Shown one piece after another: positions 37,815 to 46,320 of a stretch of 64,000 nt of DNA (position 1 is the stretch's first letter; each line of letters begins with the position of its first letter). The stretch spans positions 124,001-188,000 of the forward strand of contig NZ_CP063231.1 in NCBI RefSeq assembly GCF_023612255.1. Reading direction: 5' to 3'. The DNA is from Luteibacter flocculans. Lineage in GTDB: Bacteria > Pseudomonadota > Gammaproteobacteria > Xanthomonadales > Rhodanobacteraceae. The notes under the pieces were generated by a model that searched no databases, had not been told where the DNA came from, and worked only from the letters and a program-made list of their open reading frames with translations. The translations under genes were made by a program, and so were the position numbers.

Positions 37815-38720
37815 TCAGCGGCTGGTGGCGGGCGCGGCCAGCATCGCGGTGATGCGTGCGTCCTTCTCGGCCCAGAGGTCGTTGACCCAGGCCTGGAAGC
37901 GCTCGCGGAACGCTGCATCGCCTTCGTAATCGCCGCGCAGTGCCGGCAGGATGGGCAGGCGACGCACATGGACGCGGATCTCGCGGATACGCCCCGCGAT
38001 CATGTCCATCATGGTGCCGGAGCCGTCGGGGTAGACGATGGTGACGTCGAGCATGTGGCGGATCGCATCGCCCATGGCATCGATCACGAAGGCCACACCA
38101 CCGGCTTTTGGCCGCAACAGATGCGTGTACGGGGAGCCCTGGGCATCGTGCTTGGCTCGGGTGAACCGCGTGCCCTCGGTGAAGTTCATCACCGACACCG
38201 GGAGGTGACGGAACTTCTCGCAGGCGCGCCGCGTCGCTTCGCGGTCCTTGCCACGCAGCTCCGGCCGCGCTTCCAGTTGCTGGCGCGAATGCCGCTTCAT
38301 GAACGGGAAATCGAGTGCCCACCACGCCGGACCCAGCAGCGGCACCCAGATCAGCTCGCTTTTCAGGAAGAAGCGCATGAACGGGATGCGCCGGTTGAAC
38401 ACCTTCTGCAGGGCCGGGATATCGACCCAGCTCTGGTGGTTGCATACGACCAGATAATTCTCACGCGGGCCGAGGCCTTCGAGACCTTCCACTTGCCAGC
38501 GGGTTCGAGTGAAGGCGTCGAACAGCCAGCCGTTCACGCTCAACCAGCTCTCCGCGATCCCCACCAAGGCGGCGCCGATACCGCGCCGAATGGCTGCCAC
38601 GGGAATCGCGAGGCGCAGCAGCGTCAGCGCGAACAGCGGCAACACGTGGAGCAGCGTGTTGACCAGCAGCACGACGCAGACGAGGGGAACGCGCAGGAAA
38701 GCGGGAAGGGAGGCGAACAT
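37815..38720 (-). CDS. yihG: lysophosphatidic acid acyltransferase, YihG-like
   Basis: A 301-residue inner-membrane enzyme of the PlsC superfamily. N-terminal hydrophobic segments (PLVCVVLLVNTLLHVLPLFALTL in part) precede the catalytic HX4D (CNHQSWVD), IPFMRFFLKSELIWVPLLG, WWALDFPFMKRHS and the acyl-acceptor box NFTEGTRFT. WALDFPFMKR is shared with Escherichia coli YihG, which makes phosphatidic acid with polyunsaturated or cis-vaccenic chains. The start at 38720 is chosen because upstream codons have no hydrophobic lead. It is convergent with the prolyl oligopeptidase gene. Confidence 0.88.
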   Translation of the reverse strand: MFASLPAFLRVPLVCVVLLVNTLLHVLPLFALTLLRLAIPVAAIRRGIGAALVGIAESWLSVNGWLFDAFTRTRWQVEGLEGLGPRENYLVVCNHQSWVDIPALQKVFNRRIPFMRFFLKSELIWVPLLGPAWWALDFPFMKRHSRQQLEARPELRGKDREATRRACEKFRHLPVSVMNFTEGTRFTRAKHDAQGSPYTHLLRPKAGGVAFVIDAMGDAIRHMLDVTIVYPDGSGTMMDMIAGRIREIRVHVRRLPILPALRGDYEGDAAFRERFQAWVNDLWAEKDARITAMLAAPATSR

Positions 38721-38796
38721 CGGTGGCAACCCGGCGAAATCCGGTGAGTTTACAGGCTGTGTCGGCCGCCAGCCGACATGGGACGGCGACAGACTG

Positions 38797-41361
38797 TCAC
38801 GCGCCGAGCTTTTCACTGACCGAAGCCAGGTCCTGGCGGACCTCGTCGATCCCTTCCCAAGGGTCTTTCTTGAGGCGGGCCAGCCGCTTCGGCAGGCTAC
38901 GCAGGTCGAAGGCATTGCCGGATTTCACCTTGCCCAGCTCTTCCCAGCGCAGGGGCACGGCCACCGGGGCGCCCGGCCGCGAGCGGAGCGAATACGACGC
39001 CACGGCCGTCGCGCCCCGGCCATTTCGCAGGTAATCGACATAGATCTTGCCGCGCCGAAATCGCTTCGTGGCCGTGGCGACGAATTCCAGGGGGTGAAGC
39101 GCCGCCATCGCCTCGGCGAAGCCACGCGCGAAGGTTTTCACCGTGTCCCAGTCGGCGCCGGGGTTGAGTGGTACGACCACGTGCAAGCCCTTGCCGCCGG
39201 TGGTGCGCACGAAGGACACGAGGCCCAGTTCGTCGAGCAGACCGCGCACCATGCGCGCTGCGGCCACCACGCGCCGCCAGTCCACGTCTTCCCCGGGATC
39301 GAGGTCGAAGACCACGCGGTCGGCGATATCGGGAGAACCTACGTGCGAACCCCAGGGATGGAATTCCACCGCGCCGAACTGCACGAGTTCGATGAGACCG
39401 GCTTCGTCGCGCGGATAGAGGTATACCGCCTGCGCGCCGGTTTCCTCCTTGAGCTTGGCAGTGCCGACGTGTTCGAGTCCCGCCATGACGTGCTTCTGGA
39501 AAAAGCACGGCGAGCCTATGCCGCCAGGGCAACGGATGGTGGACGTGGGTCGATCCGCGATCGGTGGCAGCAACCACGGCATCACGGCGCGGTAGTAATC
39601 CACCACGTCCTGCTTGGTGATGCCGTCGTCGGGGAAGACGACACGATCGGGATGCGTGATGACCACCGCGCTCGCATCGGCGGGAGCGACTTTTGCGGAC
39701 GCCTTCGTTGCACGCGTCTTCTTTCGGGCCGAAGGAGCGGACGGCGCCCGATCCGAATCGCGAAGGTCGTCGGGCGACTTGTCGGTACGAAGGGCTTTCA
39801 GGCTCGGCTGGCGCAGCAAATCCTTGTTGCCGATGCCGCGGTAATAGACCTCCGCGACCGCCGTTGGCGCTACCCAAAGCGCACCGCGCAGGGTTGGGTC
39901 CACGGCGTCGATACGCACGGTGGGCTTCTTCGAACCCTGCTTCGTCAGCGTCTCGCCGAGTTCGCGCAACATCTCGTCGGTGAATCCCGTGCCGACGCGC
40001 CCCACGTAGATCCAGCCATCATTGCCATCCGGCTTCGCCAGCAGCAGCGAGCCGAATGCAAGGCGTGAACCTTTCGCGGGCGTATAGCCGACGACAGCGA
40101 ATTCGTCGCTTTCGAGGCGCTTTATCTTCTGCCAGTCGTCACCGCGCCCGCTGCGGTAGGCACCATTCGCGCGCTTGGCGATGATGCCTTCGAGCTTCTG
40201 ATCCATCGCCATGGCGAACACGTCGTCACCATGGCCGACGTTGTGCGCGCTGTAGGCAAGGTGCTTCGGCGCGTGTGCCAGCAAGCGTTCCAGTAATGCC
40301 TTGCGATCGACGAGCGACGCGCGCGAGAGGTCGTAGCCTTGGAGATAGGGCATATCGAAGAGCATGTATACGAGCGGCGCCTGTGCTTCACCCGACAACG
40401 TGCGCTGCAGGGCATTGAAGTCGCTTCGGCCAGACGCATCGAGCGCGATCAGTTCGCCGTCGAGGCGCGCGCTGTCCAGGCCAAGACCCTTGATCGCTTG
40501 CACGATCTCAGGAATGCGATCGTTCCAGGGCAGGGCGTTGCGCGACCAAAGCAAGACCTCCCCATCGGCGATACCCGTGAGAATGCGGTAGCCATCCCAT
40601 TTCACTTCGTGCACCCACTCCTCGCCTTTGGGCGGCGTCTCGCGGAGGCGGGCGAGTTGCGGAGGGAAAAAAGCATTATCGGCCTTCGCCTTGCGCGCGC
40701 GCGGTACGGCAGCGGCGGCCTTTGTCAGCGATGCGGCCGACATCCGTCGTGTCTTCGACGTCGGCGGCGCCTTCTTGCGCGACGTGGACTTCTTTGCGGC
40801 CGCGCGAAGCCGCGACGTGGTCGCCGCCCGGCGCGTGCTCTCGCGCATCTTCGCGTCGAGCAGGTCGTCTGCCTCGACATCACTGGCGTAAGCGTCTTCC
40901 GCCTTGATGAGGAACCAGGCGGGTTGGCGCTCCTTCTTAGCGCCTCGCACGAGATGCCAGCTGCCTTTCAGGCGATCGCCGAACAACTCGAACGTGAGAT
41001 GGCCCTTGCGCAATTGCGCTTCGGGGTCGCCTTGCGTCGCCCACACGCCGCGATCGAAGAGATCGACGTGACCTTTGCCGTAGCCTTCCTCGATGTCGCC
41101 TTCGAAGTTGGCATAAGACACGGGGTGGTCTTCGACTTCCACGGCGAGTCGTTTCACTTTCGGGTCGTAACTGGGCCCTTTCGGCACCGCCCAACTGCGC
41201 AACACGTCACCGACCTGAAGACGAAAGTCGAAGTGTCGCCGCGACGCGTGGTGCAACTGCACCACGAAGATCGATCGCCTGCCCGTTCGCGCAGAGTCCT
41301 CCGGGGCGGGCTCACGGGTCTTTGCGAAGTTCCGCTTGCGTCGGTAGTCCTGCAGGCTCAT
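38797..41361 (-). CDS. ligD: ATP-dependent DNA ligase D (NHEJ)
   Basis: An 854-residue three-domain enzyme. Order: 3'-phosphoesterase (about 30-170, FVVQLHHASRRHFDFRLQ), a basic Ala/Lys/Arg linker, ATP-dependent ligase (about 230-530, with nucleotidyl-acceptor K254 in EVKWDGYR), a second basic linker and an archaeo-eukaryotic primase-like polymerase (about 570-845, RVVFDLDPGED and TGGKGLHVVVPL). This is the Pseudomonas arrangement. LigD works with Ku in nonhomologous end joining. No Ku gene is in the window. The two Ala/Lys/Arg linkers (about 170-225 and 535-570) are likely flexible DNA-binding spacers. Single gene, minus strand. Confidence 0.95.
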   Translation of the reverse strand: MSLQDYRRKRNFAKTREPAPEDSARTGRRSIFVVQLHHASRRHFDFRLQVGDVLRSWAVPKGPSYDPKVKRLAVEVEDHPVSYANFEGDIEEGYGKGHVDLFDRGVWATQGDPEAQLRKGHLTFELFGDRLKGSWHLVRGAKKERQPAWFLIKAEDAYASDVEADDLLDAKMRESTRRAATTSRLRAAAKKSTSRKKAPPTSKTRRMSAASLTKAAAAVPRARKAKADNAFFPPQLARLRETPPKGEEWVHEVKWDGYRILTGIADGEVLLWSRNALPWNDRIPEIVQAIKGLGLDSARLDGELIALDASGRSDFNALQRTLSGEAQAPLVYMLFDMPYLQGYDLSRASLVDRKALLERLLAHAPKHLAYSAHNVGHGDDVFAMAMDQKLEGIIAKRANGAYRSGRGDDWQKIKRLESDEFAVVGYTPAKGSRLAFGSLLLAKPDGNDGWIYVGRVGTGFTDEMLRELGETLTKQGSKKPTVRIDAVDPTLRGALWVAPTAVAEVYYRGIGNKDLLRQPSLKALRTDKSPDDLRDSDRAPSAPSARKKTRATKASAKVAPADASAVVITHPDRVVFPDDGITKQDVVDYYRAVMPWLLPPIADRPTSTIRCPGGIGSPCFFQKHVMAGLEHVGTAKLKEETGAQAVYLYPRDEAGLIELVQFGAVEFHPWGSHVGSPDIADRVVFDLDPGEDVDWRRVVAAARMVRGLLDELGLVSFVRTTGGKGLHVVVPLNPGADWDTVKTFARGFAEAMAALHPLEFVATATKRFRRGKIYVDYLRNGRGATAVASYSLRSRPGAPVAVPLRWEELGKVKSGNAFDLRSLPKRLARLKKDPWEGIDEVRQDLASVSEKLGA

Positions 41362-41498
41362 GGCGGGATGGTTGGCGAGGAAGAGTGAACGTGCCGTAGA
41401 GCGTAAGCGAGCGCCGTCAGGGCACTTTCAGATTGGTTCGTATGGGACTGCATCACCGCCCCGCGCACAATCATGTCCCTCCCTTCCGAGGACCGATC

Positions 41499-42437
41499 AT
41501 GAAGTCACGTACCGCGGCCCGCCTTGTGGCCGCCGCCTTCGCGCTGTCGTTTGCCTGCACGTCGCAAGCCAAGGGCTGCCTGACGCACCCGGCCATCAAC
41601 TCACCACAGACGGTGTCCTTCGGCGTCATTCGGGTGCCGTCGGCGGCGGCAGACGGTGTGGTGCTCGCAGAGCGATCCACCACAGGCAGCACGGGTGAGT
41701 TCACCTGCCACGACCCTACACGCATCTCCAACCTTGGCATCTTTCAGACCCCGAGCGCCCTCGGCGATCACATTTATGAGACCAACGTACCCGGCGTCGG
41801 CGTGCGCATCTATTTTCGCCACAAGTATTACGGCGATGTCCCCGCACCCGACTACCTGAAGATCGGCTGGCTCATCAAGGATGAACTTCGCGGAGCGAGC
41901 GTGCAGTTGATCAAGACCGGGCCCATCGAGCGCGGCGGCACGCTGCATACCGGCAGGCTTGCGCATGCGGGATACGACGGAAAAGTGCAGGCATGGGCGG
42001 ATCTGGTCGATGCGCGCATCGAGCCCGAGTTGCCGACCTGCGTCATTCAATCGCGCAGTGTGCAATTCGATCTCGGCAAGGTGGACGGCGCCGATCTCGC
42101 CGCCCGCGGTCATAGCGCATGGGTTGCCGCGCCATTGGTCGTGTCCGAATGCAAGCATGCGACCGCGCTGCGGCTGACCTTCAACGGCGAAGCGGATCTG
42201 GATGCGCCATCACTGTTCAGGCTTAACGGCTTCGACGCTGCTCGTGGCGTCGCCGTGGAGCTGCGGAGCAGCGAGTTGGACCTGCCACTCGTTCCGAACG
42301 AGACGCGTCCTATCGAGCTGCGCGCCTGGCAGAGCCTCCATCAGCATGAGTTCCGCGCTCGCTACAGAGTCACCGACAGCACGCTGACGCCGGGCCCGGC
42401 GAACGCGCACATCACCGTGAACGTGGCCTACCGGTGA
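41499..42437 (+). CDS. fimbrial adhesin-like protein with pilin domain
   Basis: A 312-residue secreted protein. Signal peptide (LVAAAFALSFACTSQA) then an N-terminal receptor-like domain (GDHIYETNVPGVGVRIYF) of the kind found in chaperone-usher tip adhesins, then a pilin domain from about residue 186 (CVIQSRSVQFDLGKVDG, PLVVSECKHATALRLTFNGE, ITVNVAYR at the end). The C-terminal YR and alternating strands fit an incomplete Ig-like fold needing donor-strand completion. No chaperone or usher is in the window, so assembly must use distant genes. The ATG at 41499 fits the signal peptide. A truncated paralogue follows at 42485. Confidence 0.75.
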   Translation: MKSRTAARLVAAAFALSFACTSQAKGCLTHPAINSPQTVSFGVIRVPSAAADGVVLAERSTTGSTGEFTCHDPTRISNLGIFQTPSALGDHIYETNVPGVGVRIYFRHKYYGDVPAPDYLKIGWLIKDELRGASVQLIKTGPIERGGTLHTGRLAHAGYDGKVQAWADLVDARIEPELPTCVIQSRSVQFDLGKVDGADLAARGHSAWVAAPLVVSECKHATALRLTFNGEADLDAPSLFRLNGFDAARGVAVELRSSELDLPLVPNETRPIELRAWQSLHQHEFRARYRVTDSTLTPGPANAHITVNVAYR

Positions 42438-42484
42438 TGTACCACGAAGGCCACTTTCCACCCGAGCCATCCACAAGGACGCCC

Positions 42485-43105
42485 ATGTCTCGACCTCGTT
42501 GTACGTACAGCGCAGCCGCGCTTCTTTTCTTCGCTTCCGGACAATGCTACGCATCGTATTGCCTGACCCATCCGACCCAAGGTGCACAGCAATCGATCTC
42601 GTTCGGTGTGGTCAAGGTTCCCGACGGCGTGCCGCCCGGTACCGTGATAGCCGAGCGTAGGGGCGCCCCGAACGTTCGGTATCTGGCGACGTGTATCTAT
42701 CCCTGGCGAACCTCGAAAGTGCACCTCTTTACAAAGCCTAGCCCATTGGGGGACGGCATCTACGAAACCAACGTGAAGGGCATCGGTATCCGTACATCCT
42801 TCAACTACTACAACTCCGGTGAAGCCGTAGCCCCCGAAGACCTACACGTAAAGTGGGCTTTGAAATCGAATGTCGGCGCAGCAAAAGTCGAGCTGATCGT
42901 GACCGGGCCTTTGGAGAGCGATGGAGAACTGCAAAGCGGACGGCTGGCGACGGCAGGATTCGACGGCTTCGCCCAGGCGGAGGTCACGCTGAGCGCCACG
43001 CGCATCGTTCGCAAGAGGCTGGTCTGCCAGTTCCTCACGCCGGAAACCAAGGCGCGACAGAGCAAAGCCCTATCCCCGCGCACTACCGTCCAGGAGGTCC
43101 TGTGA
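42485..43105 (+). CDS. fimbrial adhesin-like domain without pilin domain
   Basis: A 206-residue paralogue of the preceding gene. After a signal peptide (AAALLFFASGQCYA) it keeps the same N-terminal domain: SFGVVKVPDGVPPGTVIAE, YETNVKGIGIRTSF, VTGPLESDGELQSGRLATAG. It ends soon after the Cys that begins the pilin domain in its neighbour and has a divergent 30-residue tail. Its stop overlaps the next GTG (GTGA), so it is coupled to the subtilisin-like gene. Without a pilin domain it cannot join a pilus in the usual way. It may be a truncated relic or a free receptor-binding domain. Confidence 0.65.
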   Translation: MSRPRCTYSAAALLFFASGQCYASYCLTHPTQGAQQSISFGVVKVPDGVPPGTVIAERRGAPNVRYLATCIYPWRTSKVHLFTKPSPLGDGIYETNVKGIGIRTSFNYYNSGEAVAPEDLHVKWALKSNVGAAKVELIVTGPLESDGELQSGRLATAGFDGFAQAEVTLSATRIVRKRLVCQFLTPETKARQSKALSPRTTVQEVL

Positions 43106-44544
43106 AACTCAAGTCCGGCATTATTTTCCTGGCTGTGAACCTTGCTCTCGGTATCACCGTCGCGAACGCAGGCGGCGTCGAATTTTCCGCTGCCGTGGGC
43201 GAGTCGTATCAGTCTGTCGTCGTCAAAATGCGTGAAGGTGCGATGGCTCACGACGCTGCACGGGTCCATAGCGCGCTGAATAACGTCCTGTCTTCCATGT
43301 CCTGGCAACCGTTGGATGTCGCCCCATTATTCGGAGCGACGACAGCGGCTCCCTCGGAAGACCGAGATGATCCGCGTGGCCTCCGGCGCTACTACCGCAT
43401 TGTGTTATCGGAAGACGTGGCAGCCGATGCCGATCGCATCAATAGCCTGATGGTCGCGCTGGCGGCGCGCGATGACGTCGAGTTGGTCTACCCGGACCTG
43501 CGCGGCATCGTCGCCGATACGCCGTCTTCGTCGAGATCACGACAGCCCCGTCTGACTTCATTGAATGTGCAAAGTTCGGACTACAGCTACCTTCAGGACT
43601 ACCTCTACGCGTCGGATGCGATGAGCGAGGGAAACCGGCTTGGGGGTGTAGATTTTCACTATGCAAGCCGGAAACCGGGCGGTCAGGGAGAAGCCGTCAA
43701 GGTCGTCATCATGGACCGCGGCGGCTGGGACTTCGATCATCCTGACTTGCGCACGGCGGCTCGGAAATTCGGCCCGTATGTGATCGACCGCACGGGCACG
43801 GCGACCGCTGGCATCATCGCCGGAACAAACGATGGTTCGGGAGTGACGGGCATTGCGAACAAGGCGTCGGTCGCCCATGCCTCGGTCAACATCGAAAACT
43901 TCATGGACATGTCGGGCTACCTCAAACGTGGGGATGTACTGGCGATTACCTACTCCGCTGCGGCGACGCCCATTGCTGGCTGTGTGACCGGTTGCACGCT
44001 GCCCATGGAATACATGCCAGCCTGGTTTGATGCCATCAGGGATCTGACGGATCGGGGCGTGGTGGTCGTTGAGAGTGCAGGCGATAGCGGTATCGATCTC
44101 GATCACCCAGACTTTCGTGGAAGGTTCGATCGCGCGAAGAATGATTCCGGTGCCATTTTGGCCGGTGGTCTTTGCGCCTCGGATGGGAGGCGTTCGCCCG
44201 CGAGCAACTACGGCGCGCGCGTTGACAGCTCGAGTTGGAGTTGCGACAACGTGGTCACCGCCACCTTCGGCTTGGGAACCATTGGCGGCGGGGAGACACT
44301 CGGCTATACGGACACGCACGGCGGTACGGTTGCAGCGGCGGCCATCGTGGCGGGCGCCGCTGCAAGTGCTTCCGGCTATGCGCTTGCGACTCATCTGCCG
44401 TTGACCGGTATCGATGTCCGCAAGTTGCTCACCATGACGGGCACCGCACCTGAAGGCGGAGAGGCGGCGATTGTCGGCACGCAACCCGACCTGAAGGGCG
44501 CGTTTGTCGCCATCGATGAGTGCGAGGCCGAACTGAGCAAGTAA
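43102..44544 (+). CDS. subtilisin-fold (S8) pseudoprotease, secreted
   Basis: A 480-residue protein with signal peptide (FLAVNLALGITVANA), a propeptide-like region to about 150, and an S8 domain. The Asp motif VVIMDRGGWDFDHPDL keeps D205, but the His motif is TGTATAGIIAG with T231 where HGTxxAG is expected. The oxyanion Asn is D328 (ESAGDSG instead of AAGN), and the Ser motif is GGTVAAAAIVAG with V410 in place of Ser. Three of four catalytic residues are thus missing while the fold's glycine and hydrophobic positions remain. It is probably not a peptidase; a binding or chaperone-like role with the coupled adhesin-like proteins is possible. AGGAGG lies 4 bases before the GTG. Confidence 0.78.
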   Translation: MKLKSGIIFLAVNLALGITVANAGGVEFSAAVGESYQSVVVKMREGAMAHDAARVHSALNNVLSSMSWQPLDVAPLFGATTAAPSEDRDDPRGLRRYYRIVLSEDVAADADRINSLMVALAARDDVELVYPDLRGIVADTPSSSRSRQPRLTSLNVQSSDYSYLQDYLYASDAMSEGNRLGGVDFHYASRKPGGQGEAVKVVIMDRGGWDFDHPDLRTAARKFGPYVIDRTGTATAGIIAGTNDGSGVTGIANKASVAHASVNIENFMDMSGYLKRGDVLAITYSAAATPIAGCVTGCTLPMEYMPAWFDAIRDLTDRGVVVVESAGDSGIDLDHPDFRGRFDRAKNDSGAILAGGLCASDGRRSPASNYGARVDSSSWSCDNVVTATFGLGTIGGGETLGYTDTHGGTVAAAAIVAGAAASASGYALATHLPLTGIDVRKLLTMTGTAPEGGEAAIVGTQPDLKGAFVAIDECEAELSK

Positions 44545-44634
44545 GCGCCAAGCCGCCTGGAGCCCTGTCGAGAGTTGTCGCGCGCCTGGACGGCTCGTTA
44601 CTCTCGTGGCCCCGAGATATCGATTCTTCACTTC

Positions 44635-46320
44635 ATGCGCGACATCGACGAGCCGTCTCTTCTTCTGCCACGCCGGCGATTCGTCCAGGGATTGACGATC
44701 GCTGGCGTCGGCTTGGGTCTTGGACTCGTTCGTCCCGCGCGAGCGACGTTACCGATGCCTGCCGTGCAAGACGTGGGCGGTCCCGAAGCGCACCTCACGA
44801 TTCGCGAGGCGGCGGTGGATTTCACCGGCCGGTCGCGCCGGGCGGTGACCGTCAATGGCGGCGTCCCCGGTCCCACCTTGCGCTGGCGCGAAGGCGAGAC
44901 CGTCGCGCTGCACGTGCATAACCAGCTTGCTACGGCGTCATCGATTCACTGGCATGGGCTGGTCGTTCCTGCGGACCAGGATGGCGTCCCAGGCATCAGC
45001 TTTGCCGGGATTCCCGACGGGAAGACGTTTACCTACCGCTTTCCCGTCCGGCAATCGGGTACCTACTGGTACCACGCGCACAGCCGCTTTCAGGAGCAAA
45101 GCGGTCTTTACGGCGCGATCGTGATCGAGCCCAAGGGCGGCGAGCGCCACGCCGCGGATCGCGACTACGTGCTGCTCATCAGCGACTGGAGCGACGAAGA
45201 CCCCGAGCGCATCTATGCGTCGTTGCGATCACGCAGTGACGTCTACAACATGGGCCAGCCCACCCTGGCGGATCTCGTTCGCGACGTGCGTGCGAACGGC
45301 ATGCCCGCCGCCTTGGACAAGCGGCGCATGTGGAACCGCATGCGCATGAATCCGACGGATCTCGCAGACGTCTCGGCGACGACCTATACCTATTTGATCA
45401 ACGGCACCTCCCCCGCCGGCAACTGGACGGGTCTCTTCCGTCCGGGCGAGCGGGTGCGTCTTCGCGTCATCAATGGGTCGGCCAACTCGATCTTCGATCT
45501 CCGTATTCCCGGCCTTCGCCTGCGCGTTATCGCTGCGGATGGGCAGGACGTCGAACCGGTCGACGTGGACGAGCTGCGCCTGTCCGCCGCTGAGACCTAC
45601 GACCTGCTGGTGGAGCCGCGAGAGGATCGGGCGTATACGATCGTCGCGCAGTCGATCGATCGGTCCGGTTATGCGCGTGCCACGCTCGCGCCGCGTCTCG
45701 GCATGACGGCGCCCGTTCCCGCACTCGATCCGCGCCCGCGGTTGTCGATGCGCGACATGATGGGCGCCATGGCCGGCGACGCGGACGCCGGACCGATGAC
45801 CATGGCTCACCACGCACGCACGGAATACGGCCCCGGCGTGGACATGCGCGTGGACATGCCGCGCACGAACCTCGACGATCCCGGCGTAGGACTGCGCGAG
45901 CGCACGCACCGCGTGCTCACTTATGCCGACCTGCGAACCCTCGGCGGCCCGCTGGACGATCGCGAACCGGGGCGGACCATCGAGCTGCATCTGACAGGCA
46001 ACATGGAGCGCTACGCGTGGTCGTTCGACGGCGTGAAGTATTCATCCGCCACGCCCGTGCACTTCCGCCAGGGCGAGCGGCTGCGGATCCGCCTCGTCAA
46101 CGACACGATGATGAATCACCCCATTCACCTGCACGGCATGTGGAGCGAGGTCGAATCACCCGACGGAAGCTTCCAGGTGCGCAAGCACACGGTCAACGTG
46201 CAGCCCGCGCAGCAGGTGAGTTATGCCGTCACCGCCGACAACCCGGGACATTGGGCCTTCCACTGTCACATGCTTTTCCACATGGAAGCGGGCATGTTCC
46301 GCGAAGTGGTGGTGTCGTGA
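44635..46320 (+). CDS. copA: multicopper oxidase CopA, Tat-exported
   Basis: A 561-residue periplasmic copper oxidase. The twin-arginine signal is in the first 38 residues (PRRRFVQGLTIAGVGLGLGL). All four copper-binding blocks are visible: SIHWHGLVVP, TYWYHAHSRF, HPIHLHGMW and WAFHCHMLFHMEAGM. A Met-rich stretch near residue 370-400 (SMRDMMGAMAGDADAGPMTM) is typical of CopA and may take up extra Cu(I). It protects against copper by oxidising or sequestering Cu(I). Its stop overlaps the copB start (GTGA), so the two are coupled. No copRS genes are adjacent. Confidence 0.95.
   Translation: MRDIDEPSLLLPRRRFVQGLTIAGVGLGLGLVRPARATLPMPAVQDVGGPEAHLTIREAAVDFTGRSRRAVTVNGGVPGPTLRWREGETVALHVHNQLATASSIHWHGLVVPADQDGVPGISFAGIPDGKTFTYRFPVRQSGTYWYHAHSRFQEQSGLYGAIVIEPKGGERHAADRDYVLLISDWSDEDPERIYASLRSRSDVYNMGQPTLADLVRDVRANGMPAALDKRRMWNRMRMNPTDLADVSATTYTYLINGTSPAGNWTGLFRPGERVRLRVINGSANSIFDLRIPGLRLRVIAADGQDVEPVDVDELRLSAAETYDLLVEPREDRAYTIVAQSIDRSGYARATLAPRLGMTAPVPALDPRPRLSMRDMMGAMAGDADAGPMTMAHHARTEYGPGVDMRVDMPRTNLDDPGVGLRERTHRVLTYADLRTLGGPLDDREPGRTIELHLTGNMERYAWSFDGVKYSSATPVHFRQGERLRIRLVNDTMMNHPIHLHGMWSEVESPDGSFQVRKHTVNVQPAQQVSYAVTADNPGHWAFHCHMLFHMEAGMFREVVVS

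Noticed and set aside
38509-40068. 519-codon plus-strand frame opposite ligD and the acyltransferase gene
   Set aside because: It spans two genes in antisense and has no conserved motif.
40680-40860. Lys/Ala-rich segment in ligD as a frameshift
   Set aside because: The frame stays open with ligase motifs on both sides; such linkers are normal in LigD.
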